Origin: Aquincola sp.
Lineage (GTDB): Bacteria; Pseudomonadota; Gammaproteobacteria; Burkholderiales; Burkholderiaceae_C
Direction of reading: 5' to 3'
Length of the DNA stretch: 5,624 bases
NCBI GenBank assembly: GCA_029884035.1
Contig: JAOUIM010000262.1
Location: forward strand, 1 to 5,624
This document shows, one piece after another, positions 1 to 5,039 of this stretch; position 1 is the first letter of the stretch; every line of letters starts with the position of its first letter. Under the pieces are notes generated by a model. The model made no database searches. It was given only the letters and a program-made list of their open reading frames with translations, and was not told the origin of the DNA. The position numbers and the translations under genes were made by a program.

Positions 1-1
1 G

Positions 2-442
2 AAGATCGGCGAGTTCATCCGCCAGGTCAAGGACAAGAACTCCAGCGTCAAGCTGATGGGCTTCGGCCACCGCGTCTACAAGAACTACGATCCGCGCGCC
101 AAGCTGATGCGCGAGACCTGCCACGAGGTGCTGAGCGCGCTCGGCCTGCACAACGACCCGCTGTTCAAGCTGGCGATGTCGCTGGAGAAGATCGCGCTCG
201 AGGACGACTACTTCGTCTCGCGCAAGCTCTACCCGAACGTCGACTACTACTCGGGCATCGTGCAGCGCGCGATCGGCATCCCGGTCAGCCTGTTCACCGC
301 GGTGTTCGCGCTGGCGCGCACCGTGGGCTGGATCGCCCAGTTGAACGAGATGATCGGCGACCCCGAGTACAAGATCGGCCGTCCGCGCCAGCTCTTCGTC
401 GGCTCGGTGCGGCGCGACGTCAAGCCGATCGCCAAGCGCTGA
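2..442 (+). CDS. gltA: Citrate synthase, C-terminal part (5' end outside window)
   Basis: The reading frame is open from base 2 to the TGA at 440-442 and gives 146 residues, about the last third of a ~430-residue type II (GltA-like) citrate synthase. The enzyme condenses oxaloacetate with acetyl-CoA to citrate in the cytoplasm and opens the TCA cycle. Visible family landmarks are GFGHRVYKNYDPRA, with the active-site His at visible residue 23; LYPNVDYYSG, with the catalytic Asp at about residue 81; FALARTVGWIAQ, with a conserved substrate-binding Arg at about 106; and the terminal GRPRQLF block with further conserved Arg. No frameshift or missing key residue is seen in this portion. The gene converges on the ABC importer operon, whose last stop lies 58 bp away. 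Nothing links it functionally to the genes on its right; it is probably a conserved housekeeping neighbour. Confidence 0.97.
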   Translation, partial: KIGEFIRQVKDKNSSVKLMGFGHRVYKNYDPRAKLMRETCHEVLSALGLHNDPLFKLAMSLEKIALEDDYFVSRKLYPNVDYYSGIVQRAIGIPVSLFTAVFALARTVGWIAQLNEMIGDPEYKIGRPRQLFVGSVRRDVKPIAKR

Positions 443-473
443 CAGGCCCCGGACCCGCCAAGGGCGCCACCGG

Positions 474-497
474 GCATCGCCACCCCGGTGGCGATGC
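474..497. terminator. Inverted repeat between convergent gltA and permease gene; possible bidirectional terminator
   Basis: Bases 474-484 (GCATCGCCACC) are the exact reverse complement of 487-497 (GGTGGCGATGC), with only CC between them. RNA would form a stem of about 10 bp closed by a short loop on either strand. It sits in the 58-bp gap between the gltA stop and the stop of the minus-strand permease gene, where a shared terminator is expected. Neither side carries a T-run, so it does not match a classical intrinsic terminator. It may act as a 3'-end stabilising hairpin or work together with Rho. Confidence 0.5.
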
Positions 498-500
498 GCC

Positions 501-1322
501 TCAGCGCGTCATCGCGCGCCGCGCAGCGTAGCTCAGCACGTCGACCAGCGCGACCAGCAGCAGCATCGCGCCGAGCACGGTGCAGGTCTTGCCCATGTGG
601 AACAGGCCCATGTGGAAGGCCAGCAGCTGGCCCAGCCCACCGGCCCCGACGACGCCGAGCACCGCGGCCGCACGGATGTTGTTCTCCCAGCGGTACAGCG
701 TGTAGCTCGCCAGCTGGGGCAGCACCTGCGGCAGCGTGGCGTAGGCGAAGACGCGCCCCGGCCCGATGCCCTGCGCACGCAGCGCGAATGCCGGCCCGGG
801 CGGCGCGTTCTCGATCGCCTCGGCGAACAGACGCCCGAGAACGCCCGTCGTGTGACAGGCCAGCGCGAGCGTGCCGGCGAAGGGGCCGAGGCCGGCCGAG
901 ATCAGCAACAGCGCGGCCCAGACCAGTTCGGGAATCGATCGCAGCGCGTTGAGCAGCAGGCGCGTCGGCGCCCGTGCCCACGCGCGGTCGCCCTCGTGCA
1001 TGCGCGCGGCAGGCAGCGCGAGCGCCAAGCCGAGCATCGCCGCCAACACGGTGCCCAGGGCCGACATCGCGAGCGTCTCGGCCGTGGCAAGCGCCACTTT
1101 CGCGAGGAAGGCCGGCGACAGATCGGGCGGGAAGAACTCGCCGATGAAGCGGCCCATGCTGCGGGCGGCCTCTGTCGAGAAGAAGGCCCGCCATTGCAGG
1201 TCGAGCGTCCAGAAGCTCGCGGCCACCAGCAGCGCGATCGCCAGCATCATCCAGCAGGCCGTGCAGCGGGCGTTGAACAGCCGTGGCGGCAGGCGGTACG
1301 GTTGATTGGCCGCTTCGTTCAT
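501..1322 (-). CDS. phnE: PhnE-type ABC transporter permease (second permease, last gene of importer operon)
   Basis: This 273-residue inner-membrane protein is one of two paired permeases of the phosphonate/phosphite-class importer encoded here. Hydrophobic stretches at about residues 24-40, 75-105, 134-160 and 246-265 fit a BPD_transp_1 fold. PhnE-family hallmarks are LRSIPELVWA (127-136), an EAA-type cytoplasmic loop around 168-199 ending in Tyr-Ala-Thr-Leu-Pro, and YRWENNIRAAAVLGVVGAGG (210-229). The frame stays open 59 codons further upstream, but the ATG at 1322-1320 is preferred. It overlaps the stop of the upstream permease gene as ATGA, an AGGG (1330-1333) lies 7 bases before it, and the upstream extension is only a shadow of the neighbouring gene. 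The EAA loop is degenerate, with Pro-Pro-Gly at 174-176. The symbol is the family name; the substrate may be selenium oxyanion rather than phosphonate. Confidence 0.9.
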   Translation of the reverse strand: MNEAANQPYRLPPRLFNARCTACWMMLAIALLVAASFWTLDLQWRAFFSTEAARSMGRFIGEFFPPDLSPAFLAKVALATAETLAMSALGTVLAAMLGLALALPAARMHEGDRAWARAPTRLLLNALRSIPELVWAALLLISAGLGPFAGTLALACHTTGVLGRLFAEAIENAPPGPAFALRAQGIGPGRVFAYATLPQVLPQLASYTLYRWENNIRAAAVLGVVGAGGLGQLLAFHMGLFHMGKTCTVLGAMLLLVALVDVLSYAARRAMTR

Positions 1323-2152
1323 CCAAGGGCCCTGCGGAACCAGGCGCTGGCGCGATCGGCCAGAGCGACCAGGGCGATGAACACCAGCAGCATCGTGGCG
1401 ACCTCGCTGCCGTTGAACATCTTCATCGAGTTGTCCATCTGCTGGCCCAGGCCTCCGGCACCGACGAAGCCGAGCACCACCGAGGAGCGGATCGCGCATT
1501 CCCAGCGGTAGACGGTGTAGCTCACCAGCTCGGCCGCGTTGGCGGGCAGGACCGCGTAGAAGAAGGCCTGCAGCCGCCCGGCGCCGTTGCGCAGCAGTGC
1601 CTCGGCGGTGTGCGTCTCACCCGACTCGAGGATCTCCCCATAGACCTTGCCGAGCATGCCGCCGTAGGTCAGCGCGATGGCCAGCACGCCCGCTGTCGGG
1701 CCCAGGCCCACGACGCGCACCAGCACCAGGGCCCAGACCAGCTCGGGCACCGAGCGCAGCACGATCAGCAGCGCACGGATCGTCTGCCGCAGTGCGAAGG
1801 GGATCCTGGCCATGCGCCCGGCCAAGGCCGAGATCGACAGCACGCGGGTGGACAACAGCGTCAGCGGGATCGCCAGCATCAGCGCCAGCGCGATGCCCGC
1901 GGTGGCGATGGCGACCGTGCGCCAGGTCTCGCGCGCCACCAGGGCGAGGAACTCGGCCCCGACCGCCGGGGGGAAGAAGCTGCTGGCGAACGCCCGCGTC
2001 TGCTTCAGGCTGTCGGGGGCGAACAGGAGCCAGGGCCTGAACTCGGTGGCCACCAGCATCGGCCAGAAGACGACGAGGGCAGCGCCGATCCAGAACAAGC
2101 GACCGAGCCACGCCGGGTCGCGGGCAGGGGCGCGAGCCGCGGCGGCGGTCAT
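1319..2152 (-). CDS. phnE: PhnE-type ABC transporter permease (first permease)
   Basis: This 277-residue inner-membrane permease probably pairs with the downstream permease as a heterodimer. Predicted membrane segments lie near residues 19-36, 78-101, 136-163, 224-235 and 251-266. Family motifs are LRSVPELVWAL (132-142), an EAA-type loop (about 173-203, with EALLRNGAG and ending AVLP) that would dock on the ATPase, and YRWECAIRSS followed by VLGFVGAGGLG (215-236). Two starts are possible: a GTG at 2158 and an ATG at 2152. The ATG is chosen because it overlaps the ATPase stop as ATGA, exactly as at the next junction, which suggests translational coupling. No strong ribosome binding site precedes it; a GGTGGTGG lies somewhat too far upstream. 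Sequence similarity to the second permease is limited to family motifs, so they are ancient paralogues rather than a recent duplication. Confidence 0.9.
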   Translation of the reverse strand: MTAAAARAPARDPAWLGRLFWIGAALVVFWPMLVATEFRPWLLFAPDSLKQTRAFASSFFPPAVGAEFLALVARETWRTVAIATAGIALALMLAIPLTLLSTRVLSISALAGRMARIPFALRQTIRALLIVLRSVPELVWALVLVRVVGLGPTAGVLAIALTYGGMLGKVYGEILESGETHTAEALLRNGAGRLQAFFYAVLPANAAELVSYTVYRWECAIRSSVVLGFVGAGGLGQQMDNSMKMFNGSEVATMLLVFIALVALADRASAWFRRALG

Positions 2153-2982
2153 CGGCACTGAACCACCACCGGTGGCCCGTGCTCGGGCGGTGCATCAGCC
2201 GCCGGCGCGGCCGGCGCGTCGAGCTGCTCGAACTCGCTGCCGTACAGCTCGGCGAGCATGTCGCGCGTGACCGCCTGCCTGGGCAGGTCGAACGCGATGC
2301 GGCCGGCACGCAGCCCGACGATGCGTGTGAAGCGCTCCAGCGCGACGTCGACCTGGTGCAGCGTGGCGATGAGGGTGACGCCGCGCGCGCGCGACTCGTC
2401 GACCAGGGTGGCAATGGCTTGCTGTGCGCGGCTCGGGTCGAGCGAGGACAGGGGCTCGTCGATCAGCCACAGCGATGCGGGCGACAGCAGCGCGCGCGCC
2501 AGCCCGACACGCTGGCGCTCGCCGCCGGAAAGCCGGTCCACCCGCTCGAACAGTTTTTCGGCGAGGTCGAAGCGCGCGAGCGCGGCGTGCGCGCCCGCAA
2601 TGTCGTCCGGGTAGAACAGCGAGCGTAGCGCGGTCGCGAGTCCCTGCGCGGGCAGGCGGCCGGCCAGAACCGCGGTGACGACGCGCTGGCGCGGCGGCAG
2701 CGGGGGCACCTGCGGCGCGAGGAAGAGCCGGCCGCGCAGGCGTTGCAGCCGGCGTCGCGGCAGCGACCAGGGCATGGCGCCGTCGAGCAGGACCCGGCCC
2801 TGGGTGGGTGGGAGCGCCGCTGCCGCGACGTGCAGCAGCGTCGTCTTGCCTGCGCCCGACGGGCCGATGACGGCCACGTGTTCGCCCCGACCAACAGCCA
2901 GCGACAAGTCGCTCAGTGCGGCGACCGCACCGGGCCTGGCCGCTGCGTGCCGCGCATCGACGCCGCTCAGTTCGACCTGCAT
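2149..2982 (-). CDS. phnC: PhnC-type ABC transporter ATP-binding protein
   Basis: This 277-residue cytoplasmic ATPase powers the importer. All nucleotide-binding motifs are intact: Walker A GPSGAGKTT (40-48), Q-loop Gln91 in LFLAPQ, signature LSGGERQRVGLARALL (151-166), Walker B LWLIDEP (171-177) with catalytic Glu176, D-loop SSLD (179-182) and switch His209 in ATLHQVD. The segment after the Q-loop (VVTAVLAGRL) and the LFYP stretch at 122-125 resemble PhnC of phosphonate importers. An Ala/Pro-rich tail (about 256-272) extends beyond the usual core. The frame is open far upstream, but the ATG at 2982-2980 is the only start codon between the core domain and the end of the binding-protein gene. 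There is no recognisable Shine-Dalgarno sequence before it. The symbol reflects family membership; the substrate is set by the binding protein. Confidence 0.92.
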   Translation of the reverse strand: MQVELSGVDARHAAARPGAVAALSDLSLAVGRGEHVAVIGPSGAGKTTLLHVAAAALPPTQGRVLLDGAMPWSLPRRRLQRLRGRLFLAPQVPPLPPRQRVVTAVLAGRLPAQGLATALRSLFYPDDIAGAHAALARFDLAEKLFERVDRLSGGERQRVGLARALLSPASLWLIDEPLSSLDPSRAQQAIATLVDESRARGVTLIATLHQVDVALERFTRIVGLRAGRIAFDLPRQAVTRDMLAELYGSEFEQLDAPAAPAADAPPEHGPPVVVQCR

Positions 2983-3062
2983 CGGGCGTCGCGCACGCGG
3001 TGGGCGGCCGGGGCGACCACGGAGGATCGCGACGGGCGGGGCTGGGGGCCGCGCGCCGCCGG

Positions 3063-3083
3063 GGGGTGCCGCGGTGCGGCCCC
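3063..3083 (-). other. Intercistronic GC-rich stem-loop after the binding-protein gene
   Basis: In the transcript direction, GGGG-CCGC-acc-GCGG-ca-CCCC can fold into a stem of two 4-bp blocks with a two-base bulge and a three-base loop. It starts five bases after the binding-protein stop codon and lies within the 106-bp gap before the ATPase start. No U-run follows, so full termination is unlikely. In binding-protein-dependent ABC operons such a hairpin often protects the upstream mRNA, giving more binding protein than membrane components; that role here is inference. The rest of the gap (2983-3062) is extremely GC-rich and holds no gene that I can support. Confidence 0.4.
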
Positions 3084-3088
3084 GCGTC

Positions 3089-3952
3089 TCACAGCAAGCT
3101 CGCGCTCTTGGCGGCCGCCTCGATGCCCTTGTAGTTGTCAACCTGGGTCGGCACGAAGCGCGTGGCACGCTGCAGTTCGAGGATCGCCTTGCCCTGCGGA
3201 TCGTCCTTGGACAGCCCGAGCAGCGCGGCCGTGAGCTTTTCGCGGACCGCGGCCGGCATGTCGGCGTGCACCGTCCAGTTGTAATCGTAGTAGGGCGGCG
3301 TCGTGTACAGGACACGCACCTTGTCGGTGTCGACCTTCCTGTCGGCGACGAACTTGTCCCACACCGAGATATTGAGCGCGCCGGCCTGCACCTTGCCCGC
3401 GGCCACTGCGGCGATCGTCGCGTCGTGCGCGCCGCTGTACGCCACACGCCGGAAGTCCTTGTCCGGATCGATGCCGGCCTGCAGCAGGAAGCTGCGCGGC
3501 ATCAGGTGCCCGCTGGTGCTGCTCTGTGAGCCGAAGCTCACGTCCTTGCCCTTGAGGTCGGCGAGCGACTTGATCGCCGGGTCGCTGGTGATGAACACCG
3601 AGCGGAATTTCGCGTCCTCCTCGCGCTGTGCGATCGGGATCACCTTGCCGCCCGAGCGGTGGTAGGCCTGCACGAAGGTGAAGCCGCCGAACCAGGCCAT
3701 GTCGACCTTCTTGTTGACCAGCGCCTCGACCGCGGCGGCATAGTCGGTCACCGGCGTGTACTCGACCTTCATGCCGAGCTTGCCTTCGAGGTAATTCATG
3801 AGCGGCGTGGCCTTGCGCGCCAATTCGGTGGGGGACTCATCGGGGATCGCAGTGACGCGGAAGACCTGCTGCGCATGGGCAAGAACGCCGAATGCGACGA
3901 GCGCAACGGTCATCAGCGCACGCAGCGTGCGGGAGGCGGACATACTGATCAT
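3089..3952 (-). CDS. Periplasmic substrate-binding protein of phosphate/phosphite/phosphonate family, putative selenate/selenium-oxyanion binding clade
   Basis: This 287-residue protein captures the importer's substrate in the periplasm. Residues 1-28 form a Sec signal peptide: Arg9/Arg11, a hydrophobic core LMTVALVAFGVL, and AHA cleavage before QQ. The mature part is a PhnD-like type II binding fold: VTAIPDESPTELARK (33-47), YTPVTDYAAAVEALVNKKVD (65-84), AWFGGFTFVQA (86-96), an oxyanion-type loop SSTSGHLMPRSFLLQAG (144-160), YSGAHDAT (172-179) and YTTPPYYDYNWTV (216-228). The TSGHLMP and TPPYYDYNW segments match, from memory, the clade named 'putative selenate ABC transporter substrate-binding protein' (TIGR04553-like) better than true PhnD. 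The start at 3952 is chosen over Met4 (3943) and over longer forms because AGGAG (3962-3966) lies nine bases upstream. It is the first gene of the operon and diverges from egtD. Substrate is inferred; phosphonate, phosphite or phosphate remain possible. Confidence 0.88.
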   Translation of the reverse strand: MISMSASRTLRALMTVALVAFGVLAHAQQVFRVTAIPDESPTELARKATPLMNYLEGKLGMKVEYTPVTDYAAAVEALVNKKVDMAWFGGFTFVQAYHRSGGKVIPIAQREEDAKFRSVFITSDPAIKSLADLKGKDVSFGSQSSTSGHLMPRSFLLQAGIDPDKDFRRVAYSGAHDATIAAVAAGKVQAGALNISVWDKFVADRKVDTDKVRVLYTTPPYYDYNWTVHADMPAAVREKLTAALLGLSKDDPQGKAILELQRATRFVPTQVDNYKGIEAAAKSASLL

Positions 3953-4064
3953 GGGGACGGACTCCTGTAAGGATTGCGATCGGTCGCGGGCGCGTGAGGG
4001 TCGATTACATCGCATCGGCGGCAGGCCCGCGCGTTGCGGGGGCTCCGGCTGCTAGAGTGATTCC
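3953..4064. promoter_or_regulatory. Divergent intergenic region between importer operon and egtD
   Basis: This 112-bp region must hold the promoters for the leftward importer operon and the rightward egtD. Toward egtD, TGC-TAGAGT gives an extended -10-like element (hexamer 4053-4058). Its expected start point falls on or next to the egtD ATG, and no good -35 is found at 16-18 bp spacing (TTGCGG at 4034-4039 is only 13 bp away). A small dyad CCCGC-gcgtt-GCGGG (4026-4040) lies directly upstream. Toward the importer no convincing -35/-10 pair is seen; TGTAATCG on the minus strand is the best weak candidate. No riboswitch fold is recognised. Confidence 0.45.
3962..3966 (-). promoter_or_regulatory. 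Ribosome binding site of the binding-protein gene
   Basis: The minus strand reads AGGAG nine bases before the ATG at 3952. This is the only strong Shine-Dalgarno sequence I found in the operon. It decides the start: the second Met (3943) would be 18 bases away, and the frame-open extension to 4015 has no such site and would bury the signal peptide. Confidence 0.75.
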
Positions 4065-5033
4065 ATGACGCTTCGAGACACACCACTGCGCGTGCCGCGC
4101 TTCATCCAGTTGCACCGCGAGGACGCGGTCGATACCCGCGCCGAACTGGCGGCGGGACTGTCGGCACCGGCCGCATCGATTGCGCCCAAGTGGTTCTACG
4201 ACGCGCTCGGCTCGCGACTGTTCGACGCCATCACCGAACTGCCCGAGTATTACCCCACCCGAACCGAGGCGGCGATCATGGCCGCGCAGCAGGCTCAGAT
4301 CGCCGGGTCGGTCGGCCGGTTCCGCACGCTGATCGACCTGGGCGCGGGCAACTGCGTGAAGGCCGGCCGCCTGTTCGCGACGCTGCAGCCGCACCGCTAC
4401 GTCGCGGTGGATATTTCGGTGGAGTTCCTGCGCCAGGCCATCGCGTGCCTGCAGCGCGAGCACCCGACGGTGGACATGCTCGGCGTCGGGCTGGATTTCT
4501 CGCAGACCCTGGTGCTCCCGCCCGAAGTCGGCGACGGGCCGCGCACGCTGTTCTACCCCGGCTCGTCGATCGGCAATCTCGCGCCCGATGCGGCGCTGGC
4601 GTTCCTGCGCCGCGCACGTCAGGGATCGCCCGGTTGCCACCTCGTGATCGGCGTGGATCTCGTCAAGGACTTCGCCACGCTGCACGCCGCGTACAACGAC
4701 TCGCTGGGCGTCACCGCCGCGTTCAATCTCAACGTTCTTCCGCATGTCAACCGCGTGCTCGGCAGCGACTTCGACCTGCGCCAGTGGCGCCACGTCGCCT
4801 TCTTCGATGAATCGGCCTCGCGCATCGAGATGCACCTCGAGGCGCGCGAGCCGCTCGTCGTGCGCTGGCCCGATGGTGAGCGCGCCTTCGCCGCTGGCGA
4901 ACGCATCCACACCGAGAATTCGTACAAGTACGTCCAGGAGTCGTTCGACGCGCTGCTGCGCGCCGCCGGTTGGGCGCACACGCGCTGCTGCACGGACGAA
5001 CGCGCCTGGTTCGCAGTGTTCTGCGCAGCCTGA
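4065..5033 (+). CDS. egtD: L-histidine N-alpha-methyltransferase (EgtD), hercynine synthase
   Basis: This 322-residue cytoplasmic enzyme trimethylates the alpha-amino group of L-histidine with three S-adenosylmethionine to give hercynine, the precursor of ergothioneine and selenoneine. The length fits the family (about 320). Landmarks in order are PKWFYDALGSRLFDAITELP (41-60) with EYYPTRTE (61-68); the SAM-binding glycine motif LIDLGAGNCVKA (89-100); VAVDIS (113-118); FYPGSSIGN (163-171), whose Asn171 corresponds to the histidine-contacting Asn of characterised EgtD; LVIGVDLVKD (193-202); AYNDSLGVTAAFNLNVL (209-225) with substrate-side Tyr210; SRIEMHLEA (252-260); and ERIHTENSYKY (279-289) with the Glu284/Ser286 imidazole-binding pair. 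All key residues are present. The ATG at 4065 has only a weak GAG upstream. It is divergent from the importer and convergent, six bases apart, with the EgtB/SenA-like gene that would use hercynine. Confidence 0.95.
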   Translation: MTLRDTPLRVPRFIQLHREDAVDTRAELAAGLSAPAASIAPKWFYDALGSRLFDAITELPEYYPTRTEAAIMAAQQAQIAGSVGRFRTLIDLGAGNCVKAGRLFATLQPHRYVAVDISVEFLRQAIACLQREHPTVDMLGVGLDFSQTLVLPPEVGDGPRTLFYPGSSIGNLAPDAALAFLRRARQGSPGCHLVIGVDLVKDFATLHAAYNDSLGVTAAFNLNVLPHVNRVLGSDFDLRQWRHVAFFDESASRIEMHLEAREPLVVRWPDGERAFAAGERIHTENSYKYVQESFDALLRAAGWAHTRCCTDERAWFAVFCAA

Positions 5034-5039
5034 ACCACC

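Noticed and set aside
247..1326. Minus-strand frame of 359 codons spanning the gltA end and permease 2
   Set aside because: It lies out of frame with the permease, runs through gltA on the opposite strand, and its product is Arg/Ala/Gly-rich without motifs.
597..1511. Long plus-strand open frame (304 codons) opposite permease 2
   Set aside because: Gln/Arg-rich shadow of the minus-strand permease and of the end of its neighbour; no motifs and no ribosome binding site.
1283..2161. Long plus-strand open frame (292 codons) opposite permease 1
   Set aside because: The product is rich in Gln, Arg, Gly and His with no recognisable domain, and it covers a well-supported minus-strand permease gene.
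2166..2175. 10-bp palindrome CCACCGGTGG near the end of the ATPase gene
   Set aside because: It lies inside coding sequence for a Pro-rich tail in a GC-rich genome; such short palindromes are expected by chance and nothing ties it to an operator.
2983..3447. N-terminal extension of the ATPase into the binding-protein gene
   Set aside because: The extension is Arg/Pro/Ala-rich, overlaps the binding-protein gene in another frame, and has no start codon within the intergenic gap; the ATPase fold begins right at the ATG at 2982.
501..3952. Assignment of the transporter as an ordinary phosphonate (Phn) importer
   Set aside because: No phosphonate-degrading gene is in the window, the binding protein's ligand loops differ from PhnD, and the divergent neighbours belong to hercynine/selenoneine synthesis. 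It remains an alternative, not the favoured reading.
3953..4015. 21-residue N-terminal extension of the binding protein
   Set aside because: It would place an Arg-rich segment before a clean signal peptide and remove the well-placed AGGAG from its role.
4005..4979. Long minus-strand open frame (324 codons) opposite egtD
   Set aside because: It is an antisense shadow caused by high GC. The plus strand holds all EgtD motifs, and the antisense product is a low-complexity Arg/Ala-rich sequence with no family motif.
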